A DNA stretch of 64,000 bases, taken from contig JAFKFG010000027.1 in the NCBI GenBank assembly GCA_017307355.1, forward strand, positions 1-64,000, written 5' to 3'. Position 1 is the first letter of the stretch; every line of letters starts with the position of its first letter. Below are positions 31,923-41,033 of this stretch, one piece after another. Made by a program: the position numbers and the translations under genes. A model generated the notes under the pieces. It worked only from the letters and a program-made list of their open reading frames with translations. It was not told the origin of the DNA and made no database searches. The DNA comes from Alphaproteobacteria bacterium (GTDB lineage Bacteria > Pseudomonadota > Alphaproteobacteria > Micropepsales > Micropepsaceae).

Positions 31923-33188
31923 GATGCGCTCTACCGTATCGGCGAAGGTGTCGACATCGCGCAGGGTGCTGTAGACGTGCGGCGTGACGCGCAAGCCGTC
32001 ATACTGGCCCGGCATCTCCACCCGCGCGGTGACAATGTTGTACTTGGTGTAGAGCGTCTCATACATCCGGCCCGCGTCGAAGCCCTTGAAGCCGATGAAG
32101 CCGATGCCGCAGGAGAGTTCCGGGCTTTCGCTGTGCAGGATCTGCACTTTCGCATTGTCGCGCAGGCGATGCGCCCAGCGGTCGCGCAAGTAACGCAGCC
32201 GCGCCGCCTTGCGGGCGATGCCGATATTCTCGTTGAACACCAAAGCCTCGCTGATCGCGTTGGGATTGGCGGCGGGATGGGTGCCGATCTCCTCGAACTT
32301 CCGGATGTCGTTGACTTGCTTCTCGCTGGACGACATCAGGCTCCAGGTCTGGGCGATGCGCGACTTCCGCACATACAGGAACCCCGTGCCGATGGGCGCG
32401 CAGGTCCATTTGTGCAAACTGACGCCGTAATAGTCGCAGTTCAGATCCGACAGCTTGAACGGAAAATGGTTGAAGGCATGGGCACCATCCACCATCACCG
32501 GAATGCCCCTGGCATGGGCCATGTCGCAGATGCGCTTGACCGGAAAGATCACCCCGGTGCGGTTGGTGATGTGGCAGATCAGGATCAGCTTGGTCTTGGG
32601 CGTCACCGCATTGGCGATGCGGTTGTAGAGATCGTCGCTGCTGGTCACCGGCACCGGAAATGACACCGTCACCAGCTTGATGCCGTCGCGCCGTTCGCGC
32701 TGGCGGAAGGTCATCAGCATGCGCGGATAATCCTGGTCGGTGGTGAGCACCTCGTCGCCCGGCTTGAGGTCGATGCCGTACTGCACGATCTCGTTGGCCT
32801 CGCTGGCGTTGCGCACGATGGCCATTTCCTCCGGATCGCAGCCTGCCACCCGCGCCAGGTTTTCCCGCACCCGCTCGATCTGAGGATAGAGAACATTGAC
32901 CATGGTCTGGATCGGACCCATGTCGGAATAGGCGAGATAGCGGCGCATTGCTTCCTGCACCGGCACGGGCGCGGGGCTGGCATAGCCATTGTTGAAATTG
33001 ATCACATTGCGATCGATGGTGTAGGCGTTACGGATCTCGGTCCAGTAATCCTCGTCCTGCGCGACCTCCTCGGGCGTCTTGCCCGCCACCGTGGCCTTTG
33101 CCGCTTGGCCGCGCTCGGCGGCTTCGGCCTTGAACGTGGCCAGCGACAGGGCGCCCGTGGCGATCCCAATGACATGTCTGCGGTCCAT
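31908..33188 (-). CDS. exported class V PLP-dependent aminotransferase-like protein
   Basis: 426 residues. A Tat-like leader (MDRRHVIGIATGALSLATFKAEAAE) precedes the class V fold: FNNGYASPAPVPVQEAM, VRNASEANEIVQYGI, DYPRMLMTF, then VMVDGAHAFNHFPF (PLP-binding Asp 234) and YYGVSLHKWTCAPIGTGFLYV with the Schiff-base Lys 260. The sequence resembles isopenicillin-N epimerase/CefD-like and cysteine-desulfurase-like proteins; the reaction cannot be decided. Export of a PLP enzyme is unusual. Together with the small membrane protein and sterol desaturase upstream it may form a minus-strand unit. Confidence 0.85.
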   Translation of the reverse strand: MDRRHVIGIATGALSLATFKAEAAERGQAAKATVAGKTPEEVAQDEDYWTEIRNAYTIDRNVINFNNGYASPAPVPVQEAMRRYLAYSDMGPIQTMVNVLYPQIERVRENLARVAGCDPEEMAIVRNASEANEIVQYGIDLKPGDEVLTTDQDYPRMLMTFRQRERRDGIKLVTVSFPVPVTSSDDLYNRIANAVTPKTKLILICHITNRTGVIFPVKRICDMAHARGIPVMVDGAHAFNHFPFKLSDLNCDYYGVSLHKWTCAPIGTGFLYVRKSRIAQTWSLMSSSEKQVNDIRKFEEIGTHPAANPNAISEALVFNENIGIARKAARLRYLRDRWAHRLRDNAKVQILHSESPELSCGIGFIGFKGFDAGRMYETLYTKYNIVTARVEMPGQYDGLRVTPHVYSTLRDVDTFADTVERILATA

Positions 33189-33221
33189 GACATCCCCCGT
33201 TCGGTGAAGTCCCGATGCCGC

Positions 33222-33377
33222 TTATCCCCGGCTCATCAGGCTGTAGAAAATCCAGATGGCGAACAGGCCCAGAAAGCCCGTGGTGAAATTGCCGGTCGGG
33301 CCGTTGAAGTAATAGATTCCCGCCTCGATCAGCGCGAAGCCCAGCAGGTAAGGGTATTTCTCGCGCAGGAAGGTCAT
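33222..33377 (-). CDS. small membrane protein upstream of aminotransferase
   Basis: 51 residues (MTFLREKYPYLLGFALIEAG...), with two hydrophobic stretches (YLLGFALIEAGIYYF and TTGFLGLFAIWIFYSL) around an NGPTGNF loop. Its start is 10 bases after the stop of the sterol desaturase gene and its stop is 33 bases before the aminotransferase start, so it sits in a probable operon. It is too short for most gene finders. No known family recognised. Confidence 0.6.
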   Translation of the reverse strand: MTFLREKYPYLLGFALIEAGIYYFNGPTGNFTTGFLGLFAIWIFYSLMSRG

Positions 33378-33387
33378 CACACCGTCC

Positions 33388-34344
33388 TCATTCCGCTGCC
33401 ACCGGCGCGGCTACATCCTTCTTGCGTTCGATCCACCGCTCCAGCGCCGGGAAGGCCCTCAGCCCGATCAGCATCTTCAGGTAATTGAGCTCGTCCGCAT
33501 AACCCTCGGGATGACCCAACTGCCTGGGAGACAACACCTGCCCTTTCTCGTCCTTGGGCAGATAGAAAGTGCCGAACAATTGGTCCCAGAAGCTCACGCC
33601 GACGCCGTAATTGCAGCCATAGCGGAATTTGGGATCGTCCGGAAATTCGGTCGAATGATGCCAGCGATGCACTTCCGGCGTGTTGAAGACATAGTTCAGC
33701 CACCCGCCTTTGAGATCGGCGCCGCAATGAGAGAAATCGCCATAGATGTTCAGCCCGCCCGCGATCACCACCGCGATGGGATTGAAACCGACCAGCGACA
33801 GGAACAACCCGCCCAGCACATTGCGCATCGCCCATTCCAGCGGATTCGACACCAGCACATTGGATATCTGCAAGGATGTGACGCCGTGATGATATCCATG
33901 CAGCTTCCACCAGAAATCGGACGTGTGCTGCCAGCGATGCACCCAGTAGGAGAAGAAGCTGGTGAGCAGGAGTACGATCAGCACCTGCAACCAGAAAGGC
34001 CCGATCTGGTCCGACAGGCCGAAAATGAATTTGCGGCCCAGGAAAGTGTCGGGAAACCAGCGCAGCACCGGCAGAACGATCGCGGCCATGATGGCGCCCG
34101 CCACAAAGGTTTCCACCGCGGTGGAGATCAGATCGCGCCACAGCATGTGGCGCTGCGACACCTGGGTTTTCCAGACGAAGACCCGCTCCAGCACGATCAT
34201 CGCGAAGTAAAGCGCGAAGGTGTGGTAATAGGGAAAGGCCTTGGCAAATGGCGAACCGCGCATCGTCAGCGACAATCCCATCAGCGCGATCAGAAGAATG
34301 GGCAGAATCGCGTAACGCGAAATCTCGGCAAATCTCCTAGCCAT
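33388..34344 (-). CDS. sterol desaturase/fatty acid hydroxylase superfamily protein
   Basis: 318 residues from ATG 34344. The three histidine boxes of the superfamily are present: HRWQH (about residue 141), HGYHH (about 154) and HRWHH (about 233), with several membrane helices before and between them. The boxes bind a di-iron centre that hydroxylates or desaturates lipids at the membrane. C-terminal FWDQLFGTFYLP is also typical. The substrate (sterol, hopanoid, carotenoid or fatty acid) is not identifiable. It heads the probable unit with the small membrane protein and the aminotransferase. Confidence 0.9.
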   Translation of the reverse strand: MARRFAEISRYAILPILLIALMGLSLTMRGSPFAKAFPYYHTFALYFAMIVLERVFVWKTQVSQRHMLWRDLISTAVETFVAGAIMAAIVLPVLRWFPDTFLGRKFIFGLSDQIGPFWLQVLIVLLLTSFFSYWVHRWQHTSDFWWKLHGYHHGVTSLQISNVLVSNPLEWAMRNVLGGLFLSLVGFNPIAVVIAGGLNIYGDFSHCGADLKGGWLNYVFNTPEVHRWHHSTEFPDDPKFRYGCNYGVGVSFWDQLFGTFYLPKDEKGQVLSPRQLGHPEGYADELNYLKMLIGLRAFPALERWIERKKDVAAPVAAE

Positions 34345-34549
34345 GCAACCCCCTTGCAATCAGCCGGACCGAACCGTCGGCGGCAAGCTTAGTGGTTGTC
34401 GGTGCGAGTTGAAACAGCGCCTTTTATCCCGCAACGCAAAATGAGGAGCGGTGGATTCACGGCACGTATGGCCCCGAAACCGGCGCCCGCGGATAGCCGC
34501 GCAGGGTTGCAGCCGGGCGCGATCACCGATGCGCGCATCCCCGATAGGC

Positions 34550-35014
34550 CTATTTCGGCAATTTCACGATATGCTCGGCCAGCGCGACCCAGTGGCCGTT
34601 CTTGCGCACGCAAGTGATGGTGTAGCGCAGCGCCAGCCCGTCCGGTTCGGCATGGTCGGTGCGGTGGAATGTATCGGTGCCGACCAGGATCGCCGTGTCG
34701 CCGTCCACCACGATGGTTTCATCTTCGATGCTCTGGGTTTGCCGAGGATCGGCTTTGCCCTTGGTCAGACTGGCGATGAAGGCCGCTTTGCGCGTCGGCT
34801 TGCCCGCGCCATAGGTGGAGATGAACTGATCGTCCAGAATGCGCTCCAGCGCGGCGGCGTCATGCGCATTCTCCGCCGTCACCCAGTCGCGCAGGAGTTG
34901 AGAGGCCTGCTGCCCGGCGTCTCCTGTCGGGGCTTGAGAGGTTTGTGCCTGCACAGGCGAGACGGATATAGCGAACACGACAGCCACTGCGGCACTCAAA
35001 TTGCTGCGTTGCAT
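34550..35014 (-). CDS. exported NTF2-like (DUF4440) protein
   Basis: 154 residues from ATG 35014. The signal peptide (MQRSNLSAAVAVVFAISVSPVQAQ) is followed by a DUF4440-type NTF2 fold: LLRDWVTAENAHDAAALERILDDQFISTYGAGKPTRKAAFIASL, then strands IEDETIVVDGDTAILVGTDTFHRT and LRYTITCVRKNGHWVALAEHIVKL. Family members often occur as stress-linked or steroid-like ligand-binding proteins without known activity. It is an isolated gene; the 205 bases on its 3' side to the sterol desaturase hold nothing I can name. Confidence 0.82.
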   Translation of the reverse strand: MQRSNLSAAVAVVFAISVSPVQAQTSQAPTGDAGQQASQLLRDWVTAENAHDAAALERILDDQFISTYGAGKPTRKAAFIASLTKGKADPRQTQSIEDETIVVDGDTAILVGTDTFHRTDHAEPDGLALRYTITCVRKNGHWVALAEHIVKLPK

Positions 35015-35170
35015 GACGCCCCCTTGCGTGGACAAGAAAAGTTTATTGCAGCCGGAGACCGTAAGCCAGCCCGTTAAGGTTTACGTCAATGCAGAACAAA
35101 TACTCGTGATCCGAGCATAGATGACCACCCATAGTTGATGTATGATGCGCCGCTTTTTGGGGGGCATGAC

Positions 35171-35974
35171 ATGGGGATTTCCAAAAAAGTTCTAACGCGA
35201 ATAGCCGCCGAGCTGAAGAAATATCAGCCCGTACTTGCCGATGCGAAACGACGCGACATCAGCGAATCCGACACTGTCGTTATCATTACCGATATGCTGG
35301 CGGACGTTCTCGGCTACGACAAATATCAAGAAATCACATCGGAATTCGCCATCCGGGGCACCTATGTCGATCTTGCCGTTCGAGTCGGCAGGGACATTCG
35401 CTTCCTTGTGGAGGTGAAATCGATTGGGACCGAACTGAAGGATGCCCACGTCAAACAAGCTATCGACTATGGTGCGAACCAAGGAATTGAATGGGCAATT
35501 CTCACCAATGGCGTGAATTGGCGCATCTACAGAATTCTGTTCAAGCAGCCCATCGAGAAGACACTCATTTTCGAAGCTGATCTATCAACACTGAATTTAC
35601 GAGACGATGACGCGCTGACTTGCATCGGAACCCTAAGCCGCGAAGGATTCACACAATCTTCGATGGATGCGCTTGCCCAGCAGAAACAGGCCACAAACAA
35701 ATTCACTGTCGCTGCGATCTTGCTCAGCGAACCGGTGATCTTGATGGCCCGACGCGAACTCCGCCGCCTCTATCCTGCAGTCCGAATTGACGAAGATGTA
35801 CTTCGTAGCGTCATTGCCGATGAGGCGCTGAAGCGTGATGTGGTCGATGGCGAGGATGCCAAAGCAGCCCAAGACGAGATTAAACGAGCTGCTCGTTCTG
35901 CAAAAAGACAAAAAGCGAAAGCTGCCGCGGAAGCCGAGAACCCGAAGACAAGCTCGACACCCGCATCGGTCTAG
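35171..35974 (+). CDS. orphan HsdR-N-terminal-like (PD-(D/E)xK) protein
   Basis: 267 residues from ATG 35171. The core matches the type I restriction enzyme R protein N-terminal domain: DMLADVLGYDKYQEITSEFAIRGTYVDLAVRVGRDIRFLVEVKSIGTELKDAHVKQAIDYGANQGIEWAILTNGVNWRIYRI. The Asp in TYVDLAV and the Glu-x-Lys in LVEVKS are the nuclease-fold acidic and ExK positions. No helicase or methylation/specificity genes are nearby, and the C-terminus (about 230-267) is a Lys/Ala/Glu-rich tail. Composition is less GC-rich than the neighbours. It is a stand-alone gene, possibly a defence-related import. Confidence 0.75.
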   Translation: MGISKKVLTRIAAELKKYQPVLADAKRRDISESDTVVIITDMLADVLGYDKYQEITSEFAIRGTYVDLAVRVGRDIRFLVEVKSIGTELKDAHVKQAIDYGANQGIEWAILTNGVNWRIYRILFKQPIEKTLIFEADLSTLNLRDDDALTCIGTLSREGFTQSSMDALAQQKQATNKFTVAAILLSEPVILMARRELRRLYPAVRIDEDVLRSVIADEALKRDVVDGEDAKAAQDEIKRAARSAKRQKAKAAAEAENPKTSSTPASV

Positions 35975-36015
35975 AGCAAGGGAAGTGAGCAGTTCGCAGC
36001 TTTAACGCGAACTGC

Positions 36016-36996
36016 TCACACCTGGAACCCGAGATCCCGGAACGGCATGATCCGCACCCGTTCGCCGGTGGCGGCGAAGAGGGCGTTGGCGGTGGCCGGC
36101 GCCATCGCGGGCAGCGCCGGTTCGCCCATGCCGGTGGGCGGGAAGTCGCTCTGGATGAAATGCGCTTCCACCTGGCGGGGCGAGAAGGCAATGCGCAGCA
36201 TCGGATAATCGTTGAAATTCTTCTGCTGGATGCGGCCCTTCTCGATGGTGACATTGAGCCCCATTGCGGTGGAAAAGCCGTCGATGGAGGCGCCCTGCGC
36301 CTGGGCTTCGGCGCCCGCCATGTCGATCACCGGCCCGATATCGGCGGCGACCACGATGTGATGGATGGTGATGCGCTTATGGGCATCGACGCTGAGCTCG
36401 ACCGCCTGCGCCACGTGCCCGGCATGGGAATAGCACCAGGCCAGCCCCAGGCCCCGCCCTTGCGGCAGCTTCTTGCCCCAACCCGCCTTCTCGGCGCAGA
36501 GCTTGATCACGGCACTGGCCCGCGCGGGGCTGAAATTGATCTTCGCGTCCTTGGGCTTCAATTCCGGCACGCCGCGGTTCACCGCATCCAGCAGGAAGGC
36601 GACATGATCGCGCCCCGACGCGGTGGACAGCTCGTGCAGGAAGCCCTGCTGGGCGAAGACTTGCGCGCAATCGCCCGGCGCGCGCCACGGACCCGTGGGG
36701 ATCATCAGCGGCATCATGGTGGTGGCGCGGCGCAGATTGGGCGCGATGGTGGAAAGCTTGATGTTCTCGGTCAGCCCGCCGCCCGACACTTCCTTCTTGC
36801 CGTCGGCGGTGAAGGTGATGAAATGCTCCTGCCAGGCATCCAGCTTGCCGTTCTTGTCGATGGCGCCCTTGTACTGATGGTATCCGGCGGGACGGTAGAA
36901 ATCATGCGCGAAATCATCCTCGCGCGACCATTGCAGCGTCACCGGGCCCTTGACCTTTTGCGCGATGACCGCCGCTTCGACCATATAGTCGTTCAT
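36016..36996 (-). pseudogene. molybdopterin-binding dehydrogenase subunit, C-terminal fragment
   Basis: 326 residues beginning MNDYMVEAAVIAQKVKGPVTLQWSREDDFAHDFYRPAGYHQYKGAIDKNGK. This is the second half of an isoquinoline-1-oxidoreductase-beta/aldehyde-dehydrogenase-type large subunit of the xanthine dehydrogenase family; it ends with MGEPALPAMAPATANALFAATGERVRIMPF, whose Glu is the catalytic glutamate of the family. It directly continues the fragment at 36993-38276 but in another frame, and the conserved cofactor loop normally found between the two halves is absent. See that entry. Confidence 0.75.
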
Positions 36997-38276
36997 TTAT
37001 CTTCCGGCAGGTTGCCCAGCGCCGCCTGCACCAAAGGCTGGCCGCGATTGGGCTGCTGGGTGGGCGACCAGATCTCGATGATCCCGTCATGCCAATGGGC
37101 CGTGGTGTTCATCGGCTCCATGGTGGCGTGGCTGGCAAAGCCATATTCGTAATAGGCGTCCACCGTCTTGGCCGCATTCTTGAACGCATTGTCGACATTG
37201 CCGACTTCGTCATCGGCTTTGGCGGGGAAGGAATCCGCGATCTGCTGGGCCCGCGCCGAAAACTCGGTGGTGGAATCCTTGGAGGCTTCGCTTTCGTCCC
37301 AATCGACTTTCAGCTTGGCCTTGGCCTGGAACGCCGCCCAGGTGTTCTTGGCAATGATGGCGACGCCGGGCATGCATTCGGTCTGCTTGCCGGTGCCGGC
37401 GACGGCAAAGGCGTCGATCACCCCGGGCATCGCCTTGATCTCGTCGGCATTGAAGCCGCGCACCTTGCCGCCCACGGCCGGGCATTTGACGAAATTGGCA
37501 TAGACCATGTCCGGCAGCCGCACATCGCTGCCGAACAAGGGCTTGCCGGTGACGATCTTGGGATCGTCCACGCCGCGATGGCGCCGGCCCAACAGGCGAT
37601 ATTCGGCCCGCGTCTTCAGCTTCAGCGAAGCCGGATCGGGCACCGGCATCTTGGCCGCCGCATTGGCCAGCGAACCATAGCTGGCGGTCCTGCCGCTGGC
37701 GGCATGCTTCACCATCGAATCCTGCGCCGTGAGTTCCGATGCCGGCACATTCCATTTCTTCGCGGCGGCGGCGATCAGCATCGCCTTGGCGCCCGCGCCC
37801 GCCTGACGCAGCTGGTCCCAGCCGCGCGGGATCGAGGTCGATCCGCCCGCGCCCTGATAGCCATAGACTTTGGGATTGAAGTCCGCCTGCTCGACCACGA
37901 CATGGTTCCAGTCGGCGTCAAGTTCTTCGGCGATGATCAGGCCGAAGGCGGTCTTGATGCCCTGCCCGATTTCCGGCGCCTTGGAATAGACCGTGACCTT
38001 GTTGTCCGGCGCGATGCGGACGAAGGCGTTGATGCTCTGGTCCTTGCTGGCCTCGGCGGCGGCCTGCGGCGTCTCGCTGGCGGCAAAGGCCTGGCGCGGC
38101 AGATGAAAGCCCAGCACCAGCCCGCCCGCGCCCGCCACTTTCAGGAAGGTGCGCCGCTTCATGGCGATGGGGCCGCGCGCCGGCTGCGGCAGCGCCCGCG
38201 CTTCGCGCATCAACTCGGCGACATAGGCGTCGGCCTCTGCGAATTTCTGGCGTGCGGACAGGGTTTCAACCGGCAT
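36993..38276 (-). pseudogene. molybdopterin-binding dehydrogenase subunit, N-terminal fragment
   Basis: 427 residues from ATG 38276. A Tat signal RRTFLKVAGAGGLVLGFHLP (from about residue 41) is followed by the family pattern INAFVRIAPDNKVTVYSKAPEIGQGIKTAFGLIIAEELDADW and a YASFVKCP-like segment. It ends at LVQAALGNLPEDK-stop. Intact homologues continue after a similar position with a segment ending in GGGFGRR before NDYxVEAA; here that segment, about 16 residues, is missing and the frame shifts. The second ORF starts at the overlapping ATGA. I read this as one gene broken by a small deletion. No 2Fe-2S partner gene is adjacent. Confidence 0.75.
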
Positions 38277-38564
38277 GAGACGACTCCGTGCGGGTGATTT
38301 TGAGCGGGTGGAAGTGTGAACCCGCACGCCCACAGGTTCAAGACAGGAGGGGCCGGATTAAGCACCTGACGTAAGGGGTATTTTCTTGCGCGCGCGGCCC
38401 GGCGCTATATCTGGGACAATATCACGAACGGCGATGGGAGACCCGAAAACGCATATGCGGCCGCTTGGTTCACCGCACAAACTATAAAGATTCGTATTTT
38501 GCCCGCCTCAACCTCGCCTTTCTGCCATCGCAAAGTCGTTCGGACACATGCGTTGCGGGGATCG

Positions 38565-38753
38565 ATGGCAAATGTGATCGAGCGGGCCATGACCTTGGCC
38601 GGGTCCGGGCAGCACACCACGCTCAGGGCCATCCGCGCCGCGCTGCGCAAGGAAGGATTCACCCATTATGAATTGGCCTCGCTCGGCGGCCGCGAGATTC
38701 AGCGGCAGTTGCGGGCCTTGATGGTCCAGGCCGCCGCACCCGCCGACCCTTGA
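38565..38753 (+). CDS. small hypothetical protein
   Basis: 62 residues from ATG 38565 (MANVIERAMTLAGSGQHTTLRAIRAALRKEGFTHYELASLGGREIQRQLRALM...). It is helical and basic, with the look of a small DNA- or RNA-binding or regulatory protein, but no family is recognised. Codon use fits the host. The start could lie further upstream in frame (38499). It converges with the LRAT-like gene. Confidence 0.5.
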   Translation: MANVIERAMTLAGSGQHTTLRAIRAALRKEGFTHYELASLGGREIQRQLRALMVQAAAPADP

Positions 38754-38756
38754 AGA

Positions 38757-39170
38757 TCAAGCCCTGGCCGCCACCAGCATCAACCCGCCGATCGCTGCCG
38801 CCAGCACCAGCCCGCCGCGCAGCTGATGGCTTTGCGCCGGGCGGCCATGACAGGCATTGGCGAAATGCTCGCAGTTCCAGTGCAGCAGGTCATAGCGTGT
38901 GCCGAACATGGCATACGCGTTGGTCAGTACCGTCTCGGGCGGCAAGGCGCTGGGATAGAAGGCGCGATATTCCCGCCCCTGAACGAAGGCGCTCCAGCTG
39001 CGCATGCCGGGCCCGCGCGTGTCGCCGGAATTGGCGATCACCATGGGCATGCCGTCCGGGCCTTTGCGGTCGCTGACCAGGGCGAAATGATGCGCCAGCT
39101 TGAACAGCCCTTTCATCTGCACGGTGACGACCGTGCCCGGGCGAAGGCTCTGCGGCGGAATGGGGGACAT
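38757..39170 (-). CDS. LRAT-like (NlpC/P60 superfamily) protein
   Basis: 137 residues from ATG 39170, preceded by GGAAGG. The LRAT-type permuted papain fold is visible: PGTVVTVQMKGLFKLAHHFALVSD with the catalytic-type histidine near residue 28 and a later LLHWNCEHFANACHGRPAQS with the nucleophile cysteine near residue 100. A C-terminal hydrophobic helix (GGLVLAAAIGGLMLVA) may anchor it to a membrane. Related proteins are acyltransferases or thiol hydrolases; the bacterial substrate is unknown. A frame start at 39206 lacks a ribosome binding site. Confidence 0.72.
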   Translation of the reverse strand: MSPIPPQSLRPGTVVTVQMKGLFKLAHHFALVSDRKGPDGMPMVIANSGDTRGPGMRSWSAFVQGREYRAFYPSALPPETVLTNAYAMFGTRYDLLHWNCEHFANACHGRPAQSHQLRGGLVLAAAIGGLMLVAARA

Positions 39171-39338
39171 CGGCGTGACCTTCCGGGAAAAAGGGGCGCG
39201 GTCCATAGCACCCGATCACATAACCGTCATTTAAAATCTTGGCCGCGCGCCGTCACAAAAGTGACTGTCATAATTCCGCGCGCGAAGAAAAAAGCGCGCG
39301 AGGCCATCCTCGCGCGCTCTTCTCCGAAATAAAATGCG

Positions 39339-39728
39339 CTACTTCTTGTTGATCGCGAACGCGCCGGGACCGGCGGCGGCCAGATACAGGAAGATGAAGC
39401 AGAAGCAGATCGCCTCGCCCCCGCCATTCAGCAGCGGGAAGGGACTGTGCGGAAAATGCCCCATGAAATAGGCGAAGGCCATTTCGCCCGACGCAATGAA
39501 AGCGGCCCAGCGGCTGAAAAAGCCCAGCACGATCAGGGCACCCGCAACCAGTTCGATGATGCCCGCCGGACCGACCGGAAACGACATCAGGTTGAAGGCG
39601 TGCGGCGCGGCACCGGCCGCCAATGGAAAACTCAAAACCTTGGCGGTGCCGTGTTCCAGAAACAAAAGTCCGATGACGATGCGCGTGATGCCAAGCAGCT
39701 GTGACGAATATTTGGTCAGGAAATCCAT
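39339..39728 (-). CDS. DoxX family membrane protein
   Basis: 129 residues with four membrane helices. The DoxX pattern is clear: ITRIVIGLLFLEHGTAKVLSFP, GPAGIIELVAGALIVLGFFSRWAAFIASGEMAFAYFMGHFP and GGEAICFCFIFLYLAAAGPGAFAI. DoxX proteins are small inner-membrane proteins tied to redox and thiol stress in some bacteria, with no settled activity. Divergent from the PhzF-like gene. Confidence 0.9.
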   Translation of the reverse strand: MDFLTKYSSQLLGITRIVIGLLFLEHGTAKVLSFPLAAGAAPHAFNLMSFPVGPAGIIELVAGALIVLGFFSRWAAFIASGEMAFAYFMGHFPHSPFPLLNGGGEAICFCFIFLYLAAAGPGAFAINKK

Positions 39729-39907
39729 GACTTCTCCCAGCTAGATTGTGGCGCGACCATAACGGAACCCATGCGGGCCGCCCAGTGTCGCATCGGCAAT
39801 GTCACGACATTGCTGCAGTTGCGTTCTTCGCGCCGCTTGATCGTGGGGCCGGTTGCGCAGCCGCCCGATTGACCCGACACTCGGCGGCGACAACCGGGGG
39901 GATGGTC

Positions 39908-40852
39908 ATGAAGCGCAGAGAGATGTTGACCGGCATGGCGGCCACGGCCATGGCGGGTGCCCTGCCCGCACGGGCGCAAACCTCCGCCGGAGCGCCGCGC
40001 AAAACCCATGACTTCATCCAGGTCGATGTCTTCACCCATACGCCGCTGGAAGGAAATCCGCTGGCGGTCTTTCCCGCCGCCGACGGCATGAGCGACACGC
40101 TGATGCAGAACATCGCCCGCGAGCTCAACCATTCGGAGACCACATTTATCCAGAGCGCCAGGAATGGCGGCGACGCCCGGGTGCGCATCTTCAGCCAGAC
40201 GGCGGAGCTTCCTTTTGCCGGACATCCCACCCTGGGCACGGCCTTCATCATGGCCCAGACCCGGCCCGGCAAGACCAAGCTGGTGCTGGAAGAAAATGTG
40301 GGGCCGATTTCGGTCGCGCTGGAAAAACGCGCCGACGGCTTGTTCGTGGAGATGACGCAAAAGGAACCGGTGTTCGGCGAAAAGGCCGATCCCAAAGTGC
40401 TGGCCGAAGTGATGGGCTTTTCCGTGGACGAGATCGACAGCCGTTATGCGCCGCAAATGGTTTCGACCGGGTCGAACTTCCTGATCGTGCCCCTGAAAAG
40501 CGTTTCGACATTGGCCAAGCTCACCCTGGGCCACACCTTCCCGGAGGCGTTCCGCACCCGCTTCAGCGGCAGCGGCTATTATGTCGTGACCGGCGAGGCC
40601 GAAATCGAAAGCCGCATGATGGGCGCGTCCAGCGAGGATCCCGCCACCGGCAGCGCGGTGGGCTGCGCCGCCGCTTTCCTGGTTCAGAACGGCATTCGCA
40701 AGCCGGACGAACGGGTGCTGGTGCGCCAGGGCCGCTTCGTGGGCCGCCCCAGCCAGCTCTATGTCACGGCAGGAATGGCGAACGGCAAAGCCACCAATGT
40801 GCGCGTGGGCGGCTTTGTGGTGGAAGCGATGCGGGGCAGCTTCAGCGCATAA
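39908..40852 (+). CDS. exported PhzF family epimerase/isomerase
   Basis: 314 residues from ATG 39908 (ATG 39902 is 2 codons earlier). A Tat-like signal MKRREMLTGMAATAMAGALPARAQ comes first. The PhzF fold then shows FIQVDVFTHTPLEGNPLAVFPAADGMSDTLMQNIARELNHSETTFI with the catalytic Glu 77, ELPFAGHPTLGTAF and the second-half SSEDPATGSAVGCAAAFL signature. PhzF enzymes isomerise trans-2,3-dihydro-3-hydroxyanthranilate in phenazine synthesis, but most homologues act elsewhere; no phenazine genes are present. The export signal is unusual for the family. Confidence 0.88.
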   Translation: MKRREMLTGMAATAMAGALPARAQTSAGAPRKTHDFIQVDVFTHTPLEGNPLAVFPAADGMSDTLMQNIARELNHSETTFIQSARNGGDARVRIFSQTAELPFAGHPTLGTAFIMAQTRPGKTKLVLEENVGPISVALEKRADGLFVEMTQKEPVFGEKADPKVLAEVMGFSVDEIDSRYAPQMVSTGSNFLIVPLKSVSTLAKLTLGHTFPEAFRTRFSGSGYYVVTGEAEIESRMMGASSEDPATGSAVGCAAAFLVQNGIRKPDERVLVRQGRFVGRPSQLYVTAGMANGKATNVRVGGFVVEAMRGSFSA

Positions 40853-41033
40853 GCCGCTTTTGTGCATCGCGGCGCGAAATGTAGCCGCCGGCAGCGGAAC
40901 TCCACTTTTGTCCAGCTTTGCGGATGGTTTCGTACATTCCACCCCGCCCGGACGGTGCTAGGCTCGCGCCCACTGGAATCGCGCCAGGATCACGACATCG
41001 CGTCTCATGCCTGGCATCAACGGGGAGGCTTGC

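Noticed and set aside
38405..38662. 85-codon minus-strand frame upstream of the molybdopterin gene
   Set aside because: It overlaps the better-supported small plus-strand gene and has no ribosome binding site.
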